Shown piece by piece: positions 53,910 to 62,777 of a stretch of DNA of 64,000 nucleotides. The stretch comes from Planctopirus ephydatiae (GTDB lineage: Bacteria > Planctomycetota > Planctomycetia > Planctomycetales > Planctomycetaceae): positions 434,001-498,000 of the forward strand of contig NZ_CP036299.1 in the NCBI RefSeq assembly GCF_007752345.1, read 5' to 3'. Position 1 is the first letter of the stretch; each line of letters starts with the position of its first letter. Both the position numbers and the translations under genes were made by a program. The notes under the pieces were generated by a model that searched no databases, was not told the origin of the DNA, and was given only the letters and a program-made list of their open reading frames with translations.

Positions 53910-54325
53910 ACTTTTTCCTCAGAGGAGAGCCTCATCCAATCATGCCCGCCATCCATCTACTGTACGAAAGACAATGTTTGATTATAGTCATCCAGACTGA
54001 TGTCTGCTCGTGACGACTTTTGTCTCTTGGCCCCCCTGATTGAATATGTACAAACGGTCATGTTTTGATGCGATGTCGGAGTGCGGTGAAGGGCGGATTA
54101 TTCCTCTCTTTCGTCGAACCCGCCCTGCACCAGAGCTGTTACGGATCGTCAACGGGGCCTGCTCTGGCGTCAGCCCGTTGTCTCCCCTTATACTCTCGTC
54201 AAGAAGACAGGAAACATGGGCTATTCTGTGAATAAGTACTGTTCGATCAGAGTTCATGCTTTTTCAGGGTAACCTCTGGTTGCATCTCCCACATGGCAAA
54301 GTGATTCTGGAAGGTCGGCATCAAT
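53910..54325. other. divergent intergenic region
   Basis: About 415 bases between the leftward prenyltransferase gene and a rightward small membrane protein. No hairpin, repeat or recognisable promoter stands out. Frames crossing it have no ribosome-binding site or product. Confidence 0.5.
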
Positions 54326-54517
54326 ATGGCTTTGAGTATGCCCAAGAAGATCATCTACGCATCATTTGCTGCCTGCGGGCTTGTGGGTCTGGCTGCCATT
54401 CTCGATCTGATTATTGGCATGCCGTTTGGCGGGAGTGTCGTGTTCGATGTTCTCTTCCTGCTTTCTGCAGCCGTGATTGTCTATCTGGGTTACGATTCGT
54501 TGAGTGAAATGGCCTGA
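54326..54517 (+). CDS. small two-helix membrane protein of unknown function
   Basis: A 63-residue protein with two hydrophobic segments (ASFAACGLVGLAAILDLIIG and VVFDVLFLLSAAVIVYLGY) joined by a short PFGG turn, ending in an acidic tail. GGAAGG lies about 11 bases before the ATG; the in-frame ATG at 54338 is an alternative start. Planctomycetes have many such small proteins. It is alone, upstream of the photolyase gene, and no family is recognised. Confidence 0.65.
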   Translation: MALSMPKKIIYASFAACGLVGLAAILDLIIGMPFGGSVVFDVLFLLSAAVIVYLGYDSLSEMA

Positions 54518-54793
54518 TGCTGCCGGCGATCTGCTCAAAGCAGCCTGAGACTATCGGCAGATGTGTCCTGGAGTTGCTGATATTTGCAGAAGCTGTGTGA
54601 AGATCTGCCTGGCCTGTCGATGCCGATAAAACCAGCACTCGGCTCATGGTCGCCAGGTTGTCAGTGACCACCATCAACCTACCATTCCCTGAATCGGGGT
54701 TGCCTGCCCCGCCTGATCATCGCTCAGCCGCACTGTCATTGTTTGATGAGATGATCTGCCGGTTCGAGAGTGAGCCAATTTCAGGGTCATGAT

Positions 54794-56392
54794 ATGCCGC
54801 GCCGGTCTGCCGTCCGTCACACGCCGCCTCCGGGAGCTCATCGCTTCCTGATCATTCTGGGCGATCAGCTCGATGTGAACTCAGCTATCTTTTCGCAGTA
54901 TTGCCCCGAGACGGACATTCTCTGGATGGCCGAAACACCGGAAGAGGTCGAGCAGATCTGGTCTCATCGACTGCGAATCACGTTCTTCTTTTCAGCCATG
55001 CGGCATTTTCGAGATGAACTGCGAGCGAAAAAGTTTCGTGTGCATTATCGCGAGTTGAATCAGGATCCGGCGCAGGATGAAGGGCAGACATTCACGGACT
55101 TACTGTTGCGTGATGCCGATGAGTTTGGAATCAGGGAACTGGTGGTCGTTGAACCTGGGGATTGGCGGGTCAAGCAGCGGCTCGAGGCTGCCGCCCAGAA
55201 GCTGGGTGTCCCACTGACGTATCTCGACGATACACACTTTTTTGCCACGCATGCGGATTTTCAAAAGTTCGCTTCGGGCAAGAAGAAGCTGATTCTCGAA
55301 TACTTCTATCGCGAGATGCGAAAGAAACATCAGATTCTCGTTGATGAAGCTGGACAGCCGGAAGGGGGACAATGGAACTTCGATCATGAGAATCGTGAGA
55401 GCTTTGGTTCGAGCGGGCCGGGCAAGTTGCCAGCTCCACTCAAGTTCACCGCCGATGCGATGACTCAGGAGGTGATGGAACTGGTGCGTGCCAGGTTTCC
55501 ATCGAACCCCGGGGAAGTGTTTGATGAAACGTTAGCAGTCACACGGGCCGATGCACTGAAGCTGCTCAAGTATTTTGTCAGGCATCATCTCCCGCGATTT
55601 GGTCGATATGAAGATGCAATGTGGACGGGAGAGGCCACTTTGCATCATTCGAGGCTATCGGTTTATCTCAATGTCAAACTGCTCAATCCACGGGAATGTG
55701 TGCAGGCGGCTGTGGAGGCTTATCAGGCTGGCCAGGTGGATCTGGCGAGTACTGAAGGATTTGTGCGGCAGATTCTTGGCTGGCGTGAGTTCATTCGAGG
55801 CATTTACTGGAGCCACATGCCCCAATATGCAGAACTGAACTTCTTTGAGCATCAGCAACCCTTGCCCTCGTTCTTCTGGGATGGCCAGACGGAGATGGTC
55901 TGCGTGCGTGAATCGATGAAGCATGTGCTGAAGCATGGCTATGCACATCACATCCATCGGCTCATGGTGCTGGGTAATCTTTCTCAGACCTTTGGTGCTC
56001 ATCCTTATCAGTTTCATCAGTGGCATATGGCGATGTACCTGGATGCCATTGACTGGGTGTCGTTGCCGAACACACTCGGGATGAGTCAGTTTGGTGATGG
56101 TGGAATTGTCGGTACCAAGCCTTATTGTGCCACGGGGGCTTATATCAGCCGGATGAGTAACTTCTGTCAGAGCTGCCAGTTCGATCCCAAGAAATCGACA
56201 GGGAAAGACGCTTGCCCGATCACCACTTTTTACTGGGATTTTCTTTCGCGCCACCGGGAACAATTGCGTGGGAATCAGCGGATGGCAATGCAGCTGAAGA
56301 ACGTGGATCGGAAGACGGAACTGGAACTTCAAGAAATCGCACAGCGTGCCAAAGAGCTTCGAGAGCAATGGAAATCTCAGGAGCCGCATTGA
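54794..56392 (+). CDS. cryptochrome/photolyase of the FeS-BCP (PhrB-like) class
   Basis: A 532-residue flavoprotein that repairs UV photoproducts, or a photoreceptor, of the iron-sulfur bacterial cryptochrome/photolyase class. The N-terminal domain starts RFLIILGDQLDVNSAIFS. The catalytic domain has FVRQILGWREFIRGIYW, HHIHRLMVLGNLSQTFGAHPYQFHQWHMAMYLDAIDWVSLPNTLGMSQFGDGG and the Fe-S cysteines in CQSCQFDPKKSTGKDACP. Members of this class repair (6-4) photoproducts in Agrobacterium (PhrB). AGGG before the ATG at 54794 supports this start over the GTG at 54770. Confidence 0.92.
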   Translation: MPRRSAVRHTPPPGAHRFLIILGDQLDVNSAIFSQYCPETDILWMAETPEEVEQIWSHRLRITFFFSAMRHFRDELRAKKFRVHYRELNQDPAQDEGQTFTDLLLRDADEFGIRELVVVEPGDWRVKQRLEAAAQKLGVPLTYLDDTHFFATHADFQKFASGKKKLILEYFYREMRKKHQILVDEAGQPEGGQWNFDHENRESFGSSGPGKLPAPLKFTADAMTQEVMELVRARFPSNPGEVFDETLAVTRADALKLLKYFVRHHLPRFGRYEDAMWTGEATLHHSRLSVYLNVKLLNPRECVQAAVEAYQAGQVDLASTEGFVRQILGWREFIRGIYWSHMPQYAELNFFEHQQPLPSFFWDGQTEMVCVRESMKHVLKHGYAHHIHRLMVLGNLSQTFGAHPYQFHQWHMAMYLDAIDWVSLPNTLGMSQFGDGGIVGTKPYCATGAYISRMSNFCQSCQFDPKKSTGKDACPITTFYWDFLSRHREQLRGNQRMAMQLKNVDRKTELELQEIAQRAKELREQWKSQEPH

Positions 56393-56396
56393 ACCA

Positions 56397-57263
56397 TCAG
56401 GCCAACTCGGTCAATTCGCGAGCAATGCCCAGCATTGCCTGGGTATCGAGCTTCAGGTCATTTGAAGTAAACAGCTTTTCGATGGCTGCTTTATGAATCT
56501 TGATCTTGAGGTTCCCGACTCCCAGTGCGCCGTAGCAGATCATCCCCTCCCGCTCTTTGGCTTTATCTGTGGATTCAACGCCTCGAACTCCCAGAGGCGG
56601 GACGGCATTCACATCGACGACCACCCGGATTCCGGTTCCTGTTAACTCTTTGAGAGCCGCCAGTTCGATTCCAGCTGCGCCGGCTGAGACTAACAGATCA
56701 GCTCCCTCACAAAGGGCGGTCGTCTCCTCGAAACTGGTCGAGACATGCGGCGTCACTGTTCCCGGAAGTTCCAGCAGCTTCAGTTGGACGCAGGCTTCAC
56801 TGGCTTTAGTGGCATGACGTGAGACCAATTTCACACTCGCACCTTGAGACGCCAGGAGTTGTGCTGCTCGAAAGCCGACGGGGCCGGTGCCACCCAGAAT
56901 GACCGCTTGTGTCTCTTTCAGTGCGAGATGTTTGCCTGCAGAAGCGACAGCCGCTGCGGCTGTGGTATTGGAACCATTCGAATCGAGCATGACACTGACA
57001 CTCATGGGCCCGAAAAACGAATGCAGCACTTTGGCGTAGACCGCTTCTCCGGCTTGAACATCGCTGCCACCGACAAAGATCGCGGTGGATTTCAGGTCAG
57101 CCACTTTGCGGGTAAAGATCGCCCCATGCGTCAGGCTCACGGCAGCTTCGGGAGAAACGCTGCCGTAGCTGAAGAGTTCATCGACGCCGGCATCGACGGC
57201 GACAACCCGGTCGAAGACGCTGGCCAGAGGATCGGTATCGAGCTGAATCAGTATGCGTTTCAT
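56397..57263 (-). CDS. mtdC: NAD(P)-dependent methylene-tetrahydromethanopterin dehydrogenase (MtdB/MtdC-like)
   Basis: A 288-residue dehydrogenase of H4MPT-linked one-carbon metabolism. The N-terminus KRILIQLDTDPLASVFDRVVAVDAGVDELFSYG and the central FVGGSDVQAGE, LDSNGSNTTAAAAVA match the MtdA/MtdB family. The Rossmann motif is AVILGGTGPVGFRAAQLLASQG. Planctomycetes were the source of the MtdC class, so that symbol is suggested by lineage and is not proven over mtdB. It would oxidise methylene-H4MPT from formaldehyde. No fhcD, mch or fae gene is in the window. Confidence 0.88.
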   Translation of the reverse strand: MKRILIQLDTDPLASVFDRVVAVDAGVDELFSYGSVSPEAAVSLTHGAIFTRKVADLKSTAIFVGGSDVQAGEAVYAKVLHSFFGPMSVSVMLDSNGSNTTAAAAVASAGKHLALKETQAVILGGTGPVGFRAAQLLASQGASVKLVSRHATKASEACVQLKLLELPGTVTPHVSTSFEETTALCEGADLLVSAGAAGIELAALKELTGTGIRVVVDVNAVPPLGVRGVESTDKAKEREGMICYGALGVGNLKIKIHKAAIEKLFTSNDLKLDTQAMLGIARELTELA

Positions 57264-57540
57264 GAGATCTCCTGACAGCTTTCATATAGTGCGAGTCAAT
57301 GCCGGTGATGGATTGGAACTTTGAATATATCCATGTGACGAGAGAAAAGTTGATTGATCGAACCGGCAGAAACTGCTGCTGAAGAAACGATGGAGGGAAG
57401 AACTCGTACGAATAGCACCTGTGCTTATGTTCAATTTTCTGCTGCAGAATCCATTTCGCTGATGGCTATTCGCGGTCGTGCCGATGATGAAAAACAAGGC
57501 GGTTGTGCGCCCGTTAACGATTGCAGCGGGAGTGAGCATT

Positions 57541-59778
57541 ATGTGGTGGCCGAAAGTGGCGACCTTGGTACTGGGGTTGTTCTGGGTGGGAGAGATGGCT
57601 TTGGCCCAGTCTCGTCCATCGTCGCCTCGTATCATCAACTTCCAGACAACCGTTCGCGAAGAGATGTTCGTGGCTGTGGTTGGCGAAGTCGCACAACCTG
57701 GTGTTTACCGCCTCCCCGCTGTTGCCGATTCTCAAAATCGAGTCGCGACCATCGAACAGCTGGTGGCACAGGCAGGTGGCCTGAACCCGACAGCATCTCC
57801 CAGCTTGCGGGTGATTCGAAAGTCGAGGCCTGATCAACGGGTTTATTATCATCCCGCGGGAGCGACGTCGTTAGAAGCCGGCGATGTGATCATCGCGGAA
57901 AACCTGCCAGACTACGCACCACCCGATGCAGCCAGAATCGAGCAAAATGGAGTGCAACTGGTTCTTCTGGGCGTACTTCCCCGACCGATTGTCGTCCGTG
58001 TCAAAACTCAGCAGGCCAGTATCAGCAGTATTTGTGCGATGCTGGGGCAACCTCCTGAGTTATCGCGAAATGTCAAAGTCCTTTCTCCAGCGAGAATAGA
58101 ACACGTCGATCAGACGATCCCGCAGACCGCTTTGCTGATCTTCGCACCGGGCTCGATCAATCCTGCTCAATTGCCGGAATTTCCACCTGTTCGCGAGTTG
58201 TTGGCGAATGCAGGAGCCACCACGACCAACGTCGCTGGGTCTCAACGGGATCCTCAGATCACTCCGACCGGCATGTTGCGCACTCCCTCATCGAACCAGA
58301 CCACTGAAGAAGCCAATCTGGCTCTGCTCCAGCAGGCTGAGATTGGTGTTGGTCGATCAGAGCCACTGGGTGAACCCTATGTTCCCGGAAGTCAACCGCG
58401 AGAAGTGGCATCGAATCCTTCTGCTCCATGGCAAAGACAGGCTGCGAACCCGGCTTATCCACAACCCCGTACAAATCGCAGTCAGGTCGAAGATGTCCCA
58501 CCTCCGCCAGGAATGGATGGCCATGGATTGATGGCAGATCATCTACGACCAAACAGTCAGAATCCTGCCAACCCCACAGAGACAATTCCGGTACAGACCA
58601 CGCAGCTTCCCGGAGGAACGAATCCGGGTGAGAGGTATTCGACATCGGGGATGAGTCTTCCGCTGCTCCCGGCGATTTCTCCAGGTACGGCTGGCCGAAC
58701 GGAGGCAGCTATGGCCTCTCGATCAGGAACTGCACCATCGGGGACCGGTGCGGTGACCTCTGCACCGATTTCCCAGCCAGCGCCAGAAGGTTCGTACAAT
58801 GGACCGACCCGTGTAGAGATCCCTGCTTACTCGCAAAACAACGCTTTGTCAGGCAATTCGTCGATCCCGGTCGCGCCACTTCCGCCGGATGTTGCCGACG
58901 TGGAAAACGAAAGTGAAGCCAGCCAGGGAATGGGAAGCTATCTGACCACGATGGCTTTGATTCTGGGGACCGTGATTGGATTGATGGGAGCCGCCTTTGC
59001 GGCCGGTCGATTTCTGGACCCGTTGCATGGTCAATCTGTGAAAGAGAATAGCGCCCGCGAAGAGCATGAGATGGCCCAGGATTTCAGTCTGGCCAGATTG
59101 CAGTCTGAGATACCCGATCCACTTGTTGGTCAGTCGATTCTCAATCCCCCAGATTCTTCTGTGCAGGAAGAGAAACGACTCAGTGATGATGAAGTTCAAT
59201 CCTATCGAAGCATTCTGAAGCCTGCTGCCAATCGAACAGGGATGGCACGAGCTTTGAAGGAGAGCGAAAGTTTGCCCGCTGAGCGGCCTTTGCCCGAACA
59301 GCCAGCTCTACCGACCAGTGAGACTGCATCGATTCAGCAGATGATTGAAGATCTGTTGCACAATCGGCTGGAGCTGCATGAAGAACCCGCATGGATTAAC
59401 CGACAGTTGCGATTCCAGGAATTGCCTGCTGATCGTCGCTTTGCCAGGTTTGATCCCGCTGAAGCACCTCTATCTCAAGAATCTGGCCAAACGCCACACT
59501 TCCTCCTGAGCCAGAGTTCGCGGACGCTCCGCGAGCCCAGTATGGGAGATCGACCGATTCATCGCGACGCGCACGAAGAACTGCCTCGTCGAAGCAGTCT
59601 GGGTGCGAACCAGAGCCGCAGTTCCCACTCGAGTTCGGCGGTTTATCGACGAGTCGATACTGCGCAGGATGCCATCTCACGAGATCGAACAACACCTCCC
59701 GGGAGTGCTGCGGGCAAAGGAGCAACGGCTCCTTTTGAACAGGCTCTTGTGCAATTACGAGGGACAACAAAGTCATGA
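57541..59778 (+). CDS. membrane-spanning SLBB-domain protein
   Basis: A 745-residue protein. A signal peptide (MWWPKVATLVLGLFWVGEMALA) is followed by two SLBB-like units (FVAVVGEVAQPGVYRLP...RVIRKS and LVLLGVLPRPIVVRVK) at about 30-200. A long Pro/Ser/Asn/Thr-rich linker reaches a transmembrane helix at about 466-488 (TTMALILGTVIGLMGAAFAAG). About 255 charged, probably cytoplasmic, residues follow. The ATG at 57541 has GGGAG nine bases upstream and gives a clean signal peptide, unlike the GTG at 57478. It overlaps the actin-like gene (ATGA), so it may link periplasmic polysaccharide or wall to that protein. Confidence 0.8.
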   Translation: MWWPKVATLVLGLFWVGEMALAQSRPSSPRIINFQTTVREEMFVAVVGEVAQPGVYRLPAVADSQNRVATIEQLVAQAGGLNPTASPSLRVIRKSRPDQRVYYHPAGATSLEAGDVIIAENLPDYAPPDAARIEQNGVQLVLLGVLPRPIVVRVKTQQASISSICAMLGQPPELSRNVKVLSPARIEHVDQTIPQTALLIFAPGSINPAQLPEFPPVRELLANAGATTTNVAGSQRDPQITPTGMLRTPSSNQTTEEANLALLQQAEIGVGRSEPLGEPYVPGSQPREVASNPSAPWQRQAANPAYPQPRTNRSQVEDVPPPPGMDGHGLMADHLRPNSQNPANPTETIPVQTTQLPGGTNPGERYSTSGMSLPLLPAISPGTAGRTEAAMASRSGTAPSGTGAVTSAPISQPAPEGSYNGPTRVEIPAYSQNNALSGNSSIPVAPLPPDVADVENESEASQGMGSYLTTMALILGTVIGLMGAAFAAGRFLDPLHGQSVKENSAREEHEMAQDFSLARLQSEIPDPLVGQSILNPPDSSVQEEKRLSDDEVQSYRSILKPAANRTGMARALKESESLPAERPLPEQPALPTSETASIQQMIEDLLHNRLELHEEPAWINRQLRFQELPADRRFARFDPAEAPLSQESGQTPHFLLSQSSRTLREPSMGDRPIHRDAHEELPRRSSLGANQSRSSHSSSAVYRRVDTAQDAISRDRTTPPGSAAGKGATAPFEQALVQLRGTTKS

Positions 59779-60896
59779 GTATGGGTCTTGATCTTGGAAC
59801 CTCGGTCTTTCGATCTGTCCGTGCGCATGGGCGTGAGCTTCGAGCCCGGAGATTTCCCGCCAGTTATGTCATGATTCCCGATCAACCGGCCAATCGCCAG
59901 AAACTGGAGCGATCCGAAGGACTGTTTGTCCCCTGTGGTGAGCATCTGGTGGTACTGGGAGATGCCGCTCTGGAATTGGCACGCAGCCGATCGCTGCCAC
60001 TTTATCCGCTGTTGCCAGGCGGTAAGCTCGATATGCGAGATGCACTTTCGCGGCAGATTATGGCTGCGATGGTGGATGCTGTGCTTCCTGAAGCGAAAAC
60101 GCCGGGAGAGATCTGCTGTCTGACAGTGCCATCGACGCGCATGGCGGAAACTCAGATCGCGCTGAGCGGTGACTTGCTGGACGACCAGAGGTCCACATTC
60201 GACTGGCCCGAACTCGATTACAGTTGCCAACTGGTGAAGCTGCGCGGCTACCAGCCAGTCGCTGTCGGTCAGGCCTTGGCGGTCACTCTGGCAGAGCTTG
60301 TGGGTGAGAGTTTCTGCGGTGTCACGGCTGTCTTTGGTGCCTCCGTAACCGAATTTGCGGTGGCCCATCAAGGGCGAGAAATCGCCCGAGTGGTGATTCC
60401 CCGCGGTGGTGACTGGATTGATGAGCAGCTCACGACGATGTCGAGCTCGAAACTTAATCCACACGAGCGAAATCTGGAGACAGATCGAATTGATGCGGAT
60501 GTCCGTCATCTGCTGAGTATTCAGAAGGCGCGGCATGATCGGGAGCAGGCCTCACGGGCACCTTCAAATGAAGCACATGCTTCTATGATGGTCGAGGGGC
60601 GTTATGCCGATCTGTATCGACAGTTTCTGATGGCGGTTCTTTCGGAAGCTGGTCGAAGGCTGCATCAGGTGGCGGCACTCGCGAACTTCCCGCAACCGAC
60701 AGTACTGGCCTACGCGGGTGGTCTCAGCCGGGCCACGGGATTTCCGACAATGCTGAAAAATGCCATGCGGCAAATCGACTGGCCGATTGCGATTGAGTCG
60801 TATCGATCAGCCGAGCTTTCGCCCTTTGGTGTGGCTCGTGGCTGCCTGATTCATGCGGCCCTGGAAGAACTGGCGACACAAAAGCCAGCAGCCTGA
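59775..60896 (+). CDS. actin/Hsp70-fold ATPase of unknown function
   Basis: A 373-residue protein with the actin-superfamily ATP-binding motifs: phosphate 1 GLDLGTSVFRSV (residues 4-15), phosphate 2 FGASVTEFAVAHQGREIARVVIPRGGDWIDEQL, and adenosine VLAYAGGLSRATGFP. The order and spacing resemble MreB, but similarity is too low for a firm MreB, FtsA or PilM name. No TM segment is present. Translational coupling to the SLBB membrane protein suggests that it acts at the cytoplasmic face on that protein's tail. Confidence 0.82.
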   Translation: MSMGLDLGTSVFRSVRAHGRELRARRFPASYVMIPDQPANRQKLERSEGLFVPCGEHLVVLGDAALELARSRSLPLYPLLPGGKLDMRDALSRQIMAAMVDAVLPEAKTPGEICCLTVPSTRMAETQIALSGDLLDDQRSTFDWPELDYSCQLVKLRGYQPVAVGQALAVTLAELVGESFCGVTAVFGASVTEFAVAHQGREIARVVIPRGGDWIDEQLTTMSSSKLNPHERNLETDRIDADVRHLLSIQKARHDREQASRAPSNEAHASMMVEGRYADLYRQFLMAVLSEAGRRLHQVAALANFPQPTVLAYAGGLSRATGFPTMLKNAMRQIDWPIAIESYRSAELSPFGVARGCLIHAALEELATQKPAA

Positions 60897-61421
60897 TTTA
60901 TCGTGGAATGTAGCGGAAATAGATGCTTCGTGGGAAGTCAGAGCGCGGCGTTGGTCGCGACGACATGCTTGCGCAGAGCTGCTGTCTATTACACACAACT
61001 CTGCTGGCGTTCTGATTTGAGGTGTGGCTGGAGAATGGGTGGCTGGGGTCAAACGTCTTCGTTTGCCCCCAAGTTATCTGAGTCTGGTCGTTGATGGCGA
61101 ACATGCTTGCGAGCCAGGAATAGATGTCGCGGATGCATTCGGGCTAGTGAACTCGATTGACCAAGGGTCGGATGCAGGCATCCGACCCCTGCCACCCGGT
61201 TGATACGTACAACACAGCTGATGACCACGCCGTTTCGTAAAGCCTCCAGTGGCGTGCCACCTATTACCAAGTCAAGTGTGGTGGCAGGGCAAGCGCATGG
61301 CGCGACTTCTTGATGTTCGTGGCAATACACGACTATCCAGCCACGAGTTGGCCGGTCGACTCGAATTCAGGACTGGCATGAAGATAGTGCAATCCGTCGG
61401 AGCTTCCTGCACGTGGCTCCA
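60897..61421. other. convergent intergenic region rich in short repeats
   Basis: About 525 bases between the ends of the rightward actin-like gene and the leftward anchored protein. It contains a partial copy of the dispersed palindromic element (60963-60978, one mismatch over 16 bases) and the hairpin at 61165-61188. I see no gene. Confidence 0.6.
61165..61188. terminator. hairpin between convergent genes
   Basis: Perfect 10-bp arms GGGTCGGATG and CATCCGACCC with a four-base loop, in a convergent gap. It could end both flanking transcripts. No T-run follows, so it could instead be a repetitive palindromic element. Confidence 0.55.
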
Positions 61422-62777
61422 TTACTTCTTATCGACGTTGCGAGACTGTTCGAGCAACCAGCGATCGAGGCGGGCTTGAACATCAGGGACGCGTGACTGC
61501 TGGCTATCCCAGATGACTTTGAGCGGGTAGTCGTCGGCAGGTGCTTCACCACTCAGTTTCAGAATGTACTGCCACATGAGAACGGCTGTGAGGGCGTCTT
61601 CGAGCAGCAGGTCATCGTATTGCACCAGGTCTGGATATTTCTTGAGCATGGCCGCGAAGTTCATCATGCCCGATTCGACCAGACCTTTCGCTTCGGTCAA
61701 ACGCTGTTCGCTGTAAGCGACCTGTGCTTCATAGATTTCCCGGTGAGCATCAGCCATTTGGGGCTCACGTTCACATCGGGCACGTTCTCGCCAATAGCGA
61801 TAGTTGGAAATCTTCTGATAATTATCCACGGCCTTACGAAGTCGCCGTTCTTCGTCGCCGGTCTTGGCCTGTCGGCTGATATCGTCCTCAGTCATTTCCA
61901 TCGACATACCGACTTCGGGGATTTCGGGAACGAAGAAGACTTCCCGGCCGAACTTGGTTGTCCAGTCGCGATAGGCATCATCCCAGGCAACGCGTGTCTG
62001 CTCGCCGAAGACGCCGTCTTTTTGCAGAGCGGTCGCATAATCAAAGTAAGAACGTGCGGGATAAGACCGGAAGAGAGTCCGGTCAAGAATTCGTTGGCGC
62101 TGATTGAGTTCGCGATCGTTAGCCTTCAGATACCAGTCACGGGCGACAAGGTAGTTATCAAGCCCCTGTTCGTTGACTTTGGGATCGGGACCACCTTTGT
62201 AGAGTTCGGTATCCGGGTCATTCTTGAAGAACTTGCGGAAGTAGCGGGCTTCGTCGGACATACCAATTTTGAAGCCAATAATCCGGCCTTCTTCCCAGGC
62301 GAGATCCGGGTTTTTGGCGTTGATATCAATCCCGTTCTGCAGAAACTTAGCCCCTTCCTTCACCCAGTGGAAGCGATCTTTGACGCTGTCCCATTCGGCA
62401 CTCACATTGAAGGCCAGGTTCCAGCTGTTGTATCGCCAGACTGAGATGAAGTGCGGCTGCAAGCGGATGATGGCATCCGACGTGGACTTCATCTGAGCCC
62501 AGTTTTTCGTGTTCTTGTAATGATCCATATTGGACCACAGGGTGTTGACCGCAATCCCTCGAAAACCGAGCAGCACCATATTCATGGCAGCACTGGTGGG
62601 ATCGATCTTGCCGATATCGGATTCACCCAGCTCGAACTTGGATCTCATCGAAGAGAGAAGACCCGGAGGGGTCGAACTTCCACCACCTGGCATCCCCAGG
62701 AGAACGATGGGAACGAGGAGCAGGACGATAAAGCCAAGATAGGCCAGTTTTCGATTACGTGATTCGGACTGGTTCAT
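61422..62777 (-). CDS. conserved membrane-anchored protein, probably partner of the ABC-2-like permease
   Basis: A 451-residue protein with one N-terminal membrane anchor (LAYLGFIVLLLVPIVLLGMPGGG, about 11-33) and a long helical domain of Trp/Tyr-rich pairs resembling TPR-like repeats (NWAQMKSTSDAIIRLQPHFISVWRYNSWNLAFNVS and later NYRYWRERARCEREPQMADAHREIYEAQVAYSEQRLTEA). No catalytic motif is recognised. Its ATG overlaps the stop of the upstream permease gene (ATGA 62774-62777), so the two act together. It looks like a planctomycete-specific family. Confidence 0.82.
   Translation of the reverse strand: MNQSESRNRKLAYLGFIVLLLVPIVLLGMPGGGSSTPPGLLSSMRSKFELGESDIGKIDPTSAAMNMVLLGFRGIAVNTLWSNMDHYKNTKNWAQMKSTSDAIIRLQPHFISVWRYNSWNLAFNVSAEWDSVKDRFHWVKEGAKFLQNGIDINAKNPDLAWEEGRIIGFKIGMSDEARYFRKFFKNDPDTELYKGGPDPKVNEQGLDNYLVARDWYLKANDRELNQRQRILDRTLFRSYPARSYFDYATALQKDGVFGEQTRVAWDDAYRDWTTKFGREVFFVPEIPEVGMSMEMTEDDISRQAKTGDEERRLRKAVDNYQKISNYRYWRERARCEREPQMADAHREIYEAQVAYSEQRLTEAKGLVESGMMNFAAMLKKYPDLVQYDDLLLEDALTAVLMWQYILKLSGEAPADDYPLKVIWDSQQSRVPDVQARLDRWLLEQSRNVDKK

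Noticed and set aside
61620-62444. 274-codon frame antisense to the membrane-anchored protein gene
   Set aside because: It mirrors the codon structure of the coupled gene on the other strand and has no start context.
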